DNA of 64,000 nt from Lepas anatifera (GCA_034440635.1 JAOTON010001685.1:4102501-4166500), one strand, 5' to 3'; counted from the first letter of the stretch, positions 22,601-32,745 are shown. The notes: generated by a model from the letters alone, not told the origin. Numbers and translations: made by a program.

Positions 22601-25600
22601 GTTCACAATTTTAGTCTATCCCCCGCAAATCATCAGTCTAGGTTAACCACGTTTGTATACTATTTGCAAATATGCTGTTAGTGTTGTCTTTAATTAAACC
22701 TTAAGAGCATAGAACTGTCTAAACATTTTACTATGGCCTATATGCAAGAGGAAATAAAAACACTTCACAGAACTGCAGTAAAAGCGATGCGCATTGGGTC
22801 GCTGAGTGCGGTGACAGCGCCGCCCGGGAGCCGGCCGCGCAGTGCCAGCGGATGTCCCAAACGCCCAGCGGGTCATTTTTGTCCGGTGTCATATCTCAGA
22901 ATCTAAAAGTGGTATCGGTTTAAAACTTTAGGAACATCTTATTGGGCATATTCTAAGCACAGGAAAACATTTGTTTTGCCAATTTGAAAGCTGGAACTAG
23001 GTGCGGGCGTTAATGGGTTAAGGTCGTCGGTGGAGATCCCGTTGGGTTAAGAAAAGAGATGGGGAGCAGGGCCTCCTCTAGGTTTTGAGTCTTTTATGGG
23101 ATTTTTATTGTTATCTCAGTGTAAACCTTTTTCAGCACAAGTATATTGACTGGTTAGCTGAGGCATCCTAAAGCACGGTTTATCACTTAACCTTTTTAAT
23201 CTGAGGCTTCCTAAAACTGCAGTATATTATAAAGCCCTCGGATCTGAGGTGTTCTTAAACAACGGCGAACAATGTGGAGTAAAGACGAGATATTTTGGGG
23301 ATGGACGATTATTTTACTGGTAACTGCACACAATTTCTGGATTTGTGTTGGCCGATATTTATATCGTGTTGTTAATCCACTTCTTATTTGTTGAAAATGT
23401 TGTCTGTTTTCCTACGTTGAATTCGGCCAGAAAACGTGACGTTTGCGTATATGCATCACCTCACCTGTTATTTTTCATGCCGCCGCCGAATTTGGCTACG
23501 TAGTCGCTCATAGTCTAGAAAAGTGTACGTAGCTCTTTTTCAACACGGGCTGTGGATGTTTCATTCACAGACGAAAAACATACAGCTCAAGTGTAGGAAT
23601 TTTCTGTTAATCGCTCTGAGTTTAACCACGGGCACATTTTTGTCGGCTGGCACGAATGCACGTTCATAACTTCTGCTATCATAGCGTGTTGCCGGTATCG
23701 AACAGAAACGTATCACTCTGCTAAACGTGCTTGGTATAGTGGTGGGAAAAACCTCCAGATGATACATGTCTGAATCGTATGAAAAAGACGAGCCAGCACA
23801 ATGTAACCCAGGCGGGGCGGGACATACCTACATATCTGACTTGGATAAACGTGCTCGGAAAAGGAGTCTGAAAATGCCGAAGTGAGGTCATTCTGACTCA
23901 GTGACTCGACCTTACTGTTAAGAACGATTGCTCAGTTCAGAACAAAGCACAGAATGACGCATTGGTCTTTGTTTCGCTCCTTTATCGTAGTGTCACGTTT
24001 TTAAAAGATGCGATTGTACTTGCAGATCATGTGTTCTTACCGGTGACGTAAGGAATTACCTGACGGCCGTGGGTGTGTAAAACGGGGTGGGGGGATGCGT
24101 CTCCCAACTCGCGAATTTGGGGGACGTTCCCTCAACATTTTGAGTTTCGGCCTAGGTTTTTTGCATCTTTTCCGTGTAACCTGCATGAACTTAGGTAAAC
24201 GTGTCGGTGCATTGCATCGTCTTCAGAGCATTTTCGGGGAACTAGTCTGCTGAAGATTCCACCCTCCTGTCATCACCAGTCCGGTGTCCCCTCCCTCCCC
24301 CCAGTGGAAATACCGCGGCGACGCCCCTGCCAAGGACTTGGCCAGTGTTGAGTCCCCCTGCGTTATGTAACGCCGCGTCGTCGCTTCCGGGTCCTTACTC
24401 CCACATTTCTGCGGGTAGGGTAAAGGTGCTGGAGGTCATTGCCCTCACGGAAGGGTGCAATGACCGGTGAAGTTGTGTACCAGGTATGAAATAAACAGTG
24501 GCAGCACGAACAATGATTGCGGACTTTTACCGGCTGGTTAAGTCCATGGCGTATAAGTGTACGAACGGGATTGGAAGAAAACTTGGCAGCAATGGCGGTT
24601 CCAGGCTTGCTTTTCGGGGAGGTTAGGGGCTCAAGTCCGCTCCACCTTTACCCCGAATAACCACATGCGATGCAATACTATGGACCCTCTTAAATTGCCA
24701 GGGGAATGAGCCCTCCGTATCCGCCACTGTGAGTGCGTTTCTGTTCCGGATTACTCATGGGACGGCAAGCAGTATAATCCAGTTGCCTTGGTCTTGTAGA
24801 AAATATACTGAAATTTTGAATTATCCTGAAGTGGTGTTATGTATTTTTGTTAAATATTATATGTGAGCTTCATTTTTGTCGGACATAAAATATAGTAAAA
24901 GCAGCTCAATGCCTCATTTTAGGATTTACGTACCAAAGTTCGTATGGCTAAAGTACGTATAGATAAACTTCGTACGCAAAAGTTCGTAAGCAAATTTACG
25001 TAGGGTATAAAACTCGTATGCCAAAAGCACGAATACAAAAGTATGTATGTAGAAATACGTAAGCAAATGTACATAATAAATGCATAGACTGGGGTATATT
25101 CGAGACAGGTAATTGTGGGGAAGGCTTAAGCCCCCTAGGCCACCTGAAATGTGACCATAGACAGGAACGTCGCCACAGATTTTCGGGTGGGAGGGCCGGC
25201 GCTAGGGGGGGGCTGGGGCTCGTGATGAAGCCCTATGTTCACTCAAACGTGGTAGTTTCAATAGTATTTCCAACCAAAAGCGGGGGCTGGCCCCTCCCCG
25301 CCACTTTCTGAGAGCGGGAGGGTCCGGTCCCCTAGGCCCCCCGGTGGCGACGCCCCTGGCCAGTGGTCATAGATATCCGCCACTGCGCGCAAGCTATTTG
25401 AAAGCCCGGCGAGATGCGGGCAGGTGATTGATTACCTCTGTACTTGGTGCCGTGTAATTTTCCATGCGATTTTTTCATGACGAATATTCTACCTCTAGGA
25501 GCTTTACTCATACCAATTTGTGTCATTACGAAACATGTTATCCCTACGAACATTTTGCTCCTACGTACTTTATCCCGTACGAACTTTTGCCATACGAACT

Positions 25601-28600
25601 TTTTACATTACGAACATTTTACCCCTACGTACTTTAAACCGTACGAACTTTTTTCACACAAAGGTTTTACGTTACGAACATTTTAACCCTACGTACTTAA
25701 ACCCGTACGAACTTTTTCCATACGAGCTTTTTCCATTGCGATTATTATCCACGTACGTACTTTATACGTACTTTAGGCATACGAACTTCTTCCTTACGTA
25801 CTTTGGTCCGCGACCCTCATTTTAGACTTCCATTCGAGTTGATCTCACATTTACACTGTGTCTTCGGGACTTCATTACCAGCCCTCTCTCTCACGTCGCA
25901 AGAAACGTTGACTGAGTTCCTGTAGCTTCGTCCGTATACATCTTAGTGCCATCATGACGTCATTCACAGCGCCTCTCTGACGTCACAGGAGGAGCTGAAG
26001 GAGGTGCTGGAGGGCTCCTGCAACCTCATTCCCGTGGATCTCATCTCGGAGGAGTGTGACAAACTGGTGGATGATTTCATCCCGGAGCTGATCGAGGTTC
26101 TGACCTCTGAGCTCAACCCCCAGGTAAGGACTGAAGAGCTCTGACCGGGGAGCTTAACGAGACTCTGACTTTGGAGCTTAACGAAACTCTGACTTTGGAG
26201 CTTAACGAAACTCTGGCTTTGGAGCTTAACGAAGCTCTGACCTTGGAGCTTACCAAAGCTCTGACCTTGGGCTGAACGAGAATATGACCTTGTAGCTTAA
26301 CGACGCTCTGACCTGGGAGCTTAACGAAACTCTGACCTTGGAGCTTAACGAAAGTCTGACCTTGGAGCTTAACGAAAGTCTGACCTTGGAGCTTAACGAA
26401 GCTCTGACCTTTGAGCCTAACGGGCGTGGTCTAGAATTGTGGTCAAGTTCTAGGGTGCTTAGTCACGGGTGAAATTTCGGAAAGTGAGCATAAGAGTGGG
26501 ATGGAGAACACTTATATTTTCGTAGAAATGATCATGGCGTAAATTTGATCAGGGGCTTGTTCCAGCGCCTCTTCAACCTCCACCAAGCTCCTCCAAAAGA
26601 GGTAGAAGACTCTACTAAACTCTACTGTCCAATAGAAAGCTAGATCAGAGAATTATACTTTCCTGGAAAGAATCCGTAGGAGGCGCCATAACAAACCCTA
26701 TCTGTTTGCTTAGTCTTTGTGTTCACTCTGCTGTGAACTTTGGATCTTAATTCGCTTCTCAGGGTGCGCTGCTGAAATTCGGGGCGTGTTTCTGAGTTTC
26801 AGGGATGTTGTGCATCCCCTGCAGTATATAGTTTTACACCCGTGTGCACCCCCACGTATACGTGGTAAGGTGGACTGATCAAACCCAACAGCTCCGACAG
26901 CTCTTTCGTATATCAGAGTTCTGCGAACTCTGATATACGAAACCTGCTGTGAAGTTGTGACTCTGTATGTTAGAGTGTCCCACTTTTTTAATAGGTTTTA
27001 AACTGAGCTTGCAGTTTTATAGAGCGTGTCGAGTAACCACTTTTGACATATTTAATTTCACCCAAAGCTCTCTGTATAAAATTTCCACACGCTTTCAAGT
27101 TCAAAAGAAGGGGGCTTGATGCATTATTTCAAGTCATGAAAGAATCCCTTAATTCTTGCAGCGCATGTGACGTGGTAAATGTTAACAAAGGGCATGGCAA
27201 AGCAACCATACCTGTCGCAAGCCGCCGCACGCTGCCAGATTCGTGGTTACGCGATGTGTTTGGGTCAGCCCAGTGTACTAAGACAAGAGGCGATATCTTT
27301 GTTTTGAGAGATTGAGGTGCAAGCAAAATGTGGTTTCCTGATTTTCAGACCTATTCTTTCCATAAATAGTCATTTTTATAATTTTAACAAAGTTTTCTAT
27401 TCCCTCTATTTTCAGCTCATGCACAATTTTCTGCGGTAGTAATGTCTTCCCGTTCTTTAAATGTCTGTAGCTGTGAACAGCCGGATGAAAAATGTTCACA
27501 ATCACAAATCCTTTGCGCCGTCTCTCTGTGTAAACAGTCCAAGTGTCCAGCAGGCAGCAGTATTGGAAACAGCACTCTGGTTTCGCCAGACCTGTACGAG
27601 CCGTGCCTTATCGTTGCCAGGTTTTGTGCTTACTGCACGGGTCTGGTATACCGTGACCCGGCGTGACGTCACCGGGGCTATGCTTGTATCGATGTCGTAA
27701 TGACGAGTTGACCGTGTCGCCTGAGATGTTGAGAAAGATCACGTGATCACTGTCCTCGGTTACTGACGTTATGTGTGTTTGATGGGTTTAGTGCCTCCGT
27801 GCCTCCAGTTTCGGTTGGATATCAAGGACATTTATTGGTATTGTGCAGGATATGCTATTTTGGACTTTTGTTTCGATGGCGATTTGTTTACGGTTGCCGT
27901 TCTTTTTCGGGAGAGAAGTGCTGGAACCTTCAAATTTCTGGGATCGGATGGCACTGGGCGTTCATTATAGCCTATGGTTTTTATGTGTTTTGTGTTCAGA
28001 ACATTTTTGTCGCCTATACTTGGCTTTGAATTTCAAATTAGCACTGCACTGTCTTAATTCGGGCAATATCGTTCCAAAAACGTCACCTTTCCTTTTTAAT
28101 GGAGGCTAGAGCACCACCAGAACTCTCTGACGCTGGCAGTCTGACGCCGCGGCTTTTCAACGCCGGAACTGACCGCGGTCGGACGCTAGTCTGACCGCGG
28201 CGGCCTGGCTCCGTTCCTTTTCCATTTTTACCGCACTCGCTGGGTCCGTCCGAAGCCGGGCTTGTGTCAGAACTATCGTCAGCTGTACGGAGTGAAGTTA
28301 CTTTCTGGACGTGAAAACCAAGATGACATCCTTCCATAGTTGTCAGCACTTCACGTCCATTACGACGGAGCTTGAAAGGCCACTGTACGTGTGGAAGCGC
28401 TCGTACATAATACAAACAAATACATCATAGAAATACAAATGTAAAAATACGGGTTTGTACGGCAAGTTTCGAAGCGGAAATTAGTAAGAATGCTGGATTA
28501 ACGAGGCATGGGCTTGCTTGATCATCGAGTGAATTTTACCATCACCAGCTGGTGTTTTACCCTGCAGTGTTTACTTTGGCTCAACTAAGAGAAAAGCCAG

Positions 28601-31356
28601 GCCTTTGTCACGCCAGGGTGCAATGGTGAACTGAAACGCAGTATTGCTGGAACTGAAACGCAGTATTGCAATGGAGGGCCACTGAGAGTTAGCCAAGTTC
28701 GTGGCTTTGCCCTTAGGAATTGTCATATGCGGAAACATGGGGTAATATTAAATGGCTGTGGTGTTTTCTTTTCATGGTGTGGAAATTGTTATGAAGCTAA
28801 GTGCCTTAGAGTGTGAATAATTATAATATTGTTCAACCTCCAGGAACGCTTTATTGCATCATTCCTGTAAATCTAGAAAATCAGTATCTAGGTCTAGATA
28901 TAAAAGATAACAAGTTTAAGAATACAAATATAAATAAAAAATATTGTCGGAATTGCTTGGGGCTGTTCGTTAATTTCATCGCTCTCCGATGGGGAGAGAG
29001 GGGGTTGACCGAAAAGTCTCGTACCGTGACGTGGTTATGAGTAGAGGGGTGGGCTGTTTGCCGAGAAGTGATGCTCCATGACACTGATGGACTTCGACCA
29101 ACGGTGGTTTTTTTTGTTGTTGGTTTACTCATTGATGAGTCATTATGTTGTTTGAAGGGAAAGTGGAGCTGCCTAGAATTAGGACTGAGGTCGAACATAA
29201 ACAAAACGTTTTTTTTTTCTTTGGCCCCATTTCAAGTCGCCAACGTTATAGCCATAAGCGTCGCCACCGGCAAAAAAGTGGGGGGCCAGCCAAACTTCAA
29301 ACTGACGCTGACAAAAAAACTTTCCACGTTAGGAGCCAATACCGTTGGAATTTGGGCTCCTCGTTGCCTTCTGCAGCGGCTGGTTATAAGAATGTCCGAT
29401 TTTCTCCCATTTTGACTGAGATCAGGAAATTGTTGGCCGAAAAGGGGGGCCAGGCCCCCTGCCCCCCCCCGGTGGCGACGCCCCTGGTCAGAGCAAGCGG
29501 AGAGGAATGCCTTTAGTAAGAGGTTTCACCCAAAAGTGACGCCACAACATTGGGGAGGGGAGTTTCGCGAAAAAGTAACGTCAATACTTGAGGAGTTAAC
29601 CCAACAGCGACGCCATGACGAGGGGAAGGGGAGCTGGAAGCCTTGTCAAAAAGTGACGGATTTTATGAACAGCAGCTTATTGTTCCCTTATTGTCAGCTT
29701 CACTCTTTGGCGGACGCAGGGGGGCATTCCGGCCATGCCCCCCGCCCCAACGCGCTGGAAGGCGGGGAAAACTGTCTTTTGCCCCCAAAGGCCGGATAAA
29801 TGTGTGAAAAAGGTGTTTGCACTAGGTCTGTCGAGCAATTGAATCTTCGCTCCCCCTCCCCCTGGAGAGTGATCATGTACTTGGAGAGCTCGGAGAGGTA
29901 GCTTATACTAGGTCTGTCGAGCACCCAAATCGCACAACCCCCCCAGGAGGAGAGGCAAACATGGGTTTGTCCCCCCCAAGTCGGGTCTGCGTCCGCCCCT
30001 GGCTTCACTTTGCGACGCAATCCCCTTTTAGTTTTTTTTTTTACTTGCATCGACATAATCAAAGTCGTGCCAGTGAGCCCCCCCTGCCATTGCCTCGGAT
30101 CAGCCTTCGCCTATGTATTAACTACAGGCACTCTGACATTTCGGGGTGGGTAGACTTCAGCCCCCTATTCCCACCCCTTGCATCCGCCACTGGTTCTGTC
30201 TGCTCTGATCCGGACACCAGCGACCCGCCACTACAGCTCTCTCCCGGGCAGCGGAGCGCCGCCACAAAAAACGTGTTTACATGTAGCTAGCGTCCATGGC
30301 CGCGTTATGCGAAGACTGACGGGGTGTTAGATCAAGCTGGGAGGAGACAGCCTGTGCGCGGGTAGCTTTTAGGGTGTTGTTTTGGAGCGATGTTAAAAGA
30401 TGGGATAGTCATGGGTGGAAATCTGTGGGGGGGGGCGTGAGGACCCCTGGATTTTGGGTCTCCCATAGGCTTTGTATGGGGCTTGTATGACTGTGTCAGC
30501 CTGAACCCACCCAGGACCCCCCTGGATCGAGAAGAGATCTCCAGCCATGGGGATAGTGACGCTGGTTTTAGATGTAAACGAATCTAACTAAATGGCACTA
30601 TCAACTCAGTTGAAGTGCCTTTTTGTTGGTTCATATTTTAATATTTGTGTTGAAACACTTTGTGTTCTAATACCGTCGTAAGGTTTTTTTTTCATTTTTC
30701 GTTTAAACGTGAATTATTAGATTTTGTTGTGGGGAATATGGTAGGCGTGACGTATGGGTTTGTGGCTCCCAACTGACCTGAGCCCATACTTGGCACAGAG
30801 AAAACACGGTAATTTGGTCATACATCATTGCCTCCATCTGCGAATCAGTTTCATTGGCTGTGGCGAAAATTTTGTGTGCCATATCATGTGTGCATGGCAC
30901 TAATGAGGGATATTTATGCTACTATGCTTCTCGAATTTTTGCCGGAAATTACTAAATGTCGATGTCGATTACTGTCGATTAATGTAATGTCGATTACGAG
31001 AAATTCCTTGCGAGTAGTGCAAGCTAAATATGACAAAAATATGAGCTTATTATCTTTATAAAGCTAAATGTAAGATACAGCCTCTGATAAATATTCCGTC
31101 GGAAACCACACACTATTCAATGGTGAACCTATATCTCCATTTCTCGCACTGGGAAATGTTCATTTCACCCTCAGTTCAGCATTCATATTGCTATAAGGTA
31201 GCCATGTCGGACTGAGAAGGCTGTGCTGGGTATGTATGCCGAGAGTTGTACGCGTGACCTTGACACTGACCCGACCTTTTCCAGGTGGTGTGCCAGACCG
31301 CGGGACTGTGCAACTCTCCGCGAGTAGACAAACTTCTGGAGGACCACAGCGCCAAG
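13563..31356 (+). CDS. PSAP: Prosaposin (saposin-related) gene, exons 1-5, 3' end missing
   Basis: Prosaposin is secreted or sorted to lysosomes and cleaved into saposins, small lipid-binding proteins that present sphingolipids to hydrolases. Joined exons: 13563-13602, 14453-14564, 15777-15924, 25989-26123, 31285-31356. All junctions are GT-AG and phases agree (1, 2, 0, 0, 0). The 169 residues begin with a hydrophobic signal peptide (MALQALVFIALLGVAVG). A saposin A-type domain follows (CTFGPSYWC, then CGMTSWCISEVW). A complete saposin B domain follows, with six cysteines in CDIC, EGSC, EEC, VVC and GLC, and a potential N-glycosylation site NET. Exon 5 ends at DKLLEDHSAK, the linker after the first saposin repeat. 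Further repeats must lie downstream; I found no more exons before 64000. Introns are 0.85, 1.2, 10.1, 5.2 and over 32.6 kb. Confidence 0.93.
13815..13956 (+). mobile_element. hAT-like MITE, 142 bp (PSAP intron 1)
   Basis: Ends CAAGGACGTAGGAGCC and the complement of CAGGAGTGTCGGAACT, with a perfect 8 bp duplication ACTGTACC at 13807-13814 and 13957-13964. It belongs to the GGGGCGTAGGAACC end family that also bounds 42237-48195. Confidence 0.82.
14156..14313. mobile_element. Short inverted-repeat element, 158 bp (intron 1)
   Basis: Inverted ends CAAGGTGTATACTG and CAGTATACACCTTG, with imperfect pairing for about another 15 bases. The interior is A/T-rich. I see no clear target duplication and cannot name the superfamily. 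It ends 140 bp before exon 2. Confidence 0.6.
14453..14564 (+). CDS. PSAP: PSAP exon 2: start of the saposin A-type domain
   Basis: The acceptor is TTGTCGACAG|TG and the donor ATCAG|GTGAGA. It encodes the end of the signal peptide, a linker and KACTFGPSYWCDHI, the first half of a saposin A-type domain with its C-x-x-GP-x-YWC pattern. It enters in phase 1 and leaves in phase 2, matching exons 1 and 3. Confidence 0.88.
14639..15025 (-). mobile_element. hAT-like MITE, 387 bp (intron 2)
   Basis: Ends CAGTGGCAGATCCAGG and GGCTAGATCTGCCACTG, with flanks TAGAGAGG and CAGAAAGG (6 of 8 match). It is an inverted copy of the element at 35272-35669; both share a GGCATTTGCCC word near one end and CTAGCCGGTCGGTTTGG-like sequence at the other. 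Confidence 0.78.
15026..15776 (+). other. Rest of PSAP intron 2
   Basis: A/T-rich unique sequence. I see nothing in it apart from the polypyrimidine tract and CAG acceptor at its end. Confidence 0.6.
15777..15924 (+). CDS. PSAP: PSAP exon 3: end of SapA domain, start of SapB domain
   Basis: The acceptor is CCCTTTGCAG|C and the donor GAG|GTAAGC. It encodes SKSAECGMTSWCISEVW, completing the saposin A-type domain, then CDICVDMVTQARDTL, helix 1 of the saposin B domain, and the NET glycosylation sequon. It ends in phase 0. Confidence 0.92.
17231..17278 (+). repeat. (GATT)n microsatellite
   Basis: About twelve GATT units with two GACT variants in the middle. Confidence 0.92.
17988..17995. promoter_or_regulatory. 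CLEAR-like E-box GTCACGTG in intron 3
   Basis: Eight bases of the GTCACGTGAC consensus (followed by TT). Such an 8-mer can occur by chance in this much sequence. It is listed only because of the promoter site at 13282. Confidence 0.25.
18820..18981 (+). mobile_element. Decayed hAT-like MITE (intron 3)
   Basis: Left end TAGTGGCGGATACCAGG and right end CCTGGATCCGCCTCTG are degenerate inverted copies of the CAGTGGCGGATCCAGG terminus. The flanks do not give a clear duplication. Confidence 0.5.
19100..19610 (+). pseudogene. Relic of a CR1/Jockey-like reverse transcriptase
   Basis: A reading near 19200-19260 gives LKTVVQALVLSSFQYCAPVY, typical of the region after the catalytic core in CR1- and Jockey-like elements. 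After a MITE insertion, about 19500-19570 continues with KIVNFRATVVNGRRRCYHI, which aligns with RLQKIINYAAKVIFGRRKF of the fragment at 52590-53241. No intact frame remains. Confidence 0.55.
19303..19488 (+). mobile_element. hAT-like MITE, 186 bp, inside the RT relic
   Basis: Ends AATTGGCGGATTCAGGAG and CTTGGATCCGCCAGTG, with flanks ATTGCGTT and ATCGCTTT (6 of 8). Removing it rejoins the reverse-transcriptase reading, which supports a real insertion. Confidence 0.65.
19685..19821 (+). mobile_element. hAT-like MITE, 137 bp (intron 3)
   Basis: Ends CAGGGGCGAATGTAAAGG and the complement of CAGGGGCGGACGCAGAG; flanks match at 5 of 8 bases. Related to 29705-30001. Confidence 0.6.
20761..23021. mobile_element. 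TTAA-flanked, piggyBac-like non-autonomous element
   Basis: It begins TTAACCCATTAACGCCC and ends GGGCGTTAATGGGTTAA, so the termini are inverted and a TTAA stands at each edge (20761-20764, 23018-23021), the piggyBac signature. Subterminal copies of CGCCCAGCGGGTCATTTTT occur at about 20773, inverted at about 21123, and again at 22861, forming repeated inverted blocks. No transposase frame is visible, and the interior holds at least one degenerate MITE (about 21572-21739). The superfamily call rests on the TTAA duplication and the CCC-starting ends. Confidence 0.6.
21945..22095 (+). repeat. Dispersed repeat, copy 1
   Basis: Shares the sequence around CTGGATCGAGAAGA and ATCTCCAGCCATGG, plus about 100 preceding bases, with 30405-30560. 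Family unknown. Confidence 0.6.
23022..24922 (+). other. PSAP intron 3, unannotated stretch
   Basis: Mostly unique sequence. At about 24590-24729 there is a CAATGGCGGTTCCAGG / CCGTATCCGCCACTG pair that may be another decayed hAT-like MITE, without a matching duplication. No coding signal seen. Confidence 0.45.
24923..25814. mobile_element. Second fold-back element with minisatellite arms
   Basis: The left end (about 24923-25085) is a run of units such as TTTACGTACCAAAGTTCGTA. The right end (about 25475-25814) carries the same units inverted (CGTACGAACTTTT, CTACGTACTTTA). The flanks share an 11 bp duplication CCTCATTTTAG at 24912-24922 and 25815-25825. Duplications of 9-11 bp fit MULE-type transposition. 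The centre holds one or more hAT-like MITEs. Confidence 0.72.
25162..25358 (+). mobile_element. hAT-like MITE, 197 bp, inside the fold-back
   Basis: Ends CAGGAACGTCGCCACAG and GGTGGCGACGCCCCTG. Flanks match poorly (4 of 8). Same end family as 29253-29486. Confidence 0.5.
25989..26123 (+). CDS. PSAP: PSAP exon 4: middle of the saposin B domain
   Basis: The acceptor is GTCACAG|GAG and the donor CAG|GTAAGG; 45 codons, phase 0 to 0. It carries two of the six conserved cysteines (EGSCNLIP and EECDKL) and the helix FIPELIEVLTSELNPQ. Its last 27 bases resemble the minisatellite unit that begins 15 bases into the following intron. Confidence 0.93.
26138..26424 (+). repeat. 24 bp minisatellite derived from exon 4 sequence
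   Basis: Twelve tandem units of consensus GCTCTGACCTTGGAGCTTAA plus CGAA. The array starts 15 bases after the exon 4 splice donor. The last part of exon 4 (26097-26120, GTTCTGACCTCTGAGCTCAA plus CCCC) matches the unit closely. The unit would read ALTLELNE against VLTSELNP in the exon. An in-frame TGA 18 bases into the intron means retained intron sequence would not extend the protein. Confidence 0.88.
26549..26660 (+). repeat. Dispersed repeat shared with 32630-32745
   Basis: Both copies contain CCAGCGCC, then AGAAG-CTCTACTAAA, CTCTAC and AATAGA-AGC-AGATC in the same order. Family unknown. Confidence 0.65.
26904..26942. repeat. Perfect 18 bp hairpin, 3-base loop
   Basis: TTTCGTATATCAGAGTTC is followed by TGC and then its exact complement. 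It is not flanked by anything recognisable and may be a collapsed short transposon. Confidence 0.9.
27737..27748. promoter_or_regulatory. Palindromic E-box GATCACGTGATC (intron 4)
   Basis: A perfect 12-base palindrome with the TCACGTGA core recognised by bHLH-Zip factors including the MiT/TFE family. The regulatory role is speculative. Confidence 0.3.
29253..29486 (+). mobile_element. hAT-like MITE, 234 bp (intron 4)
   Basis: Ends CATAAGCGTCGCCACCGG and CCGGTGGCGACGCCCCTG; flanks GTTATAGC and GTCAGAGC (6 of 8). Confidence 0.68.
29705..30001 (+). mobile_element. hAT-like MITE, 297 bp (intron 4)
   Basis: Ends CTTTGGCGGACGCAGG and CTGCGTCCGCCCCTG, with a perfect 8 bp duplication GCTTCACT at 29697-29704 and 30002-30009. 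Confidence 0.85.
30405..30560 (+). repeat. Dispersed repeat, copy 2 of 21945-22095
   Basis: Shares CTGGATCGAGAAGA and ATCTCCAGCCATGG and the upstream block with 21945-22095. The rest of intron 4 up to 31284 is A/T-rich, with nothing recognised. Confidence 0.6.
31285..31356 (+). CDS. PSAP: PSAP exon 5: end of the first saposin B domain
   Basis: The acceptor is CCTTTTCCAG|GTG and the donor AAG|GTGAGA; 24 codons, phase 0 to 0. It encodes VVCQTAGLCNSPRVDKLL, with the last two cysteines of the saposin B domain, then the linker EDHSAK. Confidence 0.93.
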
Positions 31357-31710
31357 GTGAGAGCGAGGGTGTATCACGTCCGATTTCTCACCCCGGAGGG
31401 GTGACCTGGCTCTCGACCCAGTGATGAATGTGGGAGGGAGAAGGGGGGATGTGGTGGGAGTCGAAGTCTCAACTTGGTCTGAACTTGGTGTAGAAACCAC
31501 TGTCGATGCATCTCCGGTACAATACATCGGGAATTTTGCGTAGGTCGACATTGGTTGATAGGAGATTAAGTAACAATTTAGGGTGACGGTCGTCCCTCTC
31601 GTGTTCATTAGTTGGAAGCGGAGATGGGCTCCCCTCGTTATTTAACTTTCAATAAGAGATGTTTTTATGGAACGATTGGGTTTCCTTGGTTTTGCCCCAT
31701 GGCTGCTGGG

Positions 31711-31750
31711 AATGAATGAATGAAGGAATAAAGGGCTTTTTATAAGGCGG
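31711..31750 (-). mobile_element. 3'-end relic with CGCCTTATAAAAAGCCC motif and (CATT)n tail
   Basis: Read on the minus strand it gives CCGCCTTATAAAAAGCCCTT followed by repeated CATT units. It matches the terminal motif of the 1-10297 retrotransposon with a different tetranucleotide tail. It could be a very short copy or a SINE sharing that 3' end. Confidence 0.5.
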
Positions 31751-32629
31751 TCTTAAATGATGGAAGGCGGTCTTAAATGACGGTCTCTCCTTGGTTTAGA
31801 AAGATCCGTTATGAAATCCACCAGACTTTCTGCGTATAGCCCAACTATGAAGCTTCGTCGCCGAAGTGCCAGGAATTCCTGTCGGTGTAGTAAGTAGTTT
31901 TTCTTCCGTTGATGGTTTCTCTGAGAAGCATGGCCTGTTGATGGATTCTCTGAGAATTTTTTGTAGTCTATGGCGACTGTAGGGTAAATAAGGACTCGAT
32001 ATTAAAATGGAAGAAACTACCGAAAAAATCAGTTACGATGTACGGTGATGTACGATTTATATTCAGTACGATTTATATTCAGATTGGAGAAGCTCATTGC
32101 ACCAGGTGTGTGGTTGTTTTTTTTTTTTAATAACTAGGAGAGCCCAAATTTGAAACAGTCACAAGCCACCATATTGAAAAGTGTAGTTTGATGTAAAGTG
32201 GGTGCCTGTTGAACTACTTAAAACCGAATTTAAGTCGTTTAGATAAAAAACATGAAACTCGAAATGATGGTACAACACTAGTTGGGCGTTTCGTTGGGAT
32301 TGCCCGGGCATCCCCCAAGAGATATGAATCCAATTCGCTGCATCCCACTGCTCTCCCGTTACCCGTGCGTCCGAGCCCAACGCTTGGCTGGTGTCCGTTG
32401 TTTCCACAGCCGTGAGTCAATCCAGCCAGTTAGAGTCAATTCGAGTCAATTGTGGACATTGGTCCTATCGGCGGTGGAATGCACAGGGGCGGTCCCCGCC
32501 GGGCTGTGGGGAAGAGGTAGACTGGCCAGCCCGAGATGGAACAACAGACTGTGTTATACAGATGATGGGCTGTTTATGTGTAGGTAGAATATCCGCAGAA
32601 AATTGAGCTTTTGAATCCTGATTTGTCCG

Positions 32630-32745
32630 TCTATGGGTTTGTGCCAGCGCCTTCCCTGACCTCTGAGCTCATCCAGAAGATATAGAAGGCTCTACTAAAG
32701 TCTACCGTCTAATAGAGAGCCAGATCGCAGCATTCTATGGTTCTG
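32630..32745 (+). repeat. Dispersed repeat shared with 26549-26660
   Basis: Second copy of the unknown repeat in PSAP intron 4. Confidence 0.65.

Larger units (their letters stand above)
26431..29252 (+). other. PSAP intron 4, first half
   Basis: Mostly unique. It contains a dispersed repeat (26549-26660), a perfect hairpin (26904-26942) and a palindromic E-box (27737-27748). No supported gene. Confidence 0.5.

Noticed and set aside
24590..24729. Additional hAT-like MITE in intron 3
   Set aside because: The ends resemble the family, but the flanks do not match, so it is only mentioned within the intron entry.
28083..28415. 110-codon minus-strand open frame in PSAP intron 4
   Set aside because: Low-complexity C-terminal half, no motif recognised, no splice context; probably chance in GC-rich sequence.
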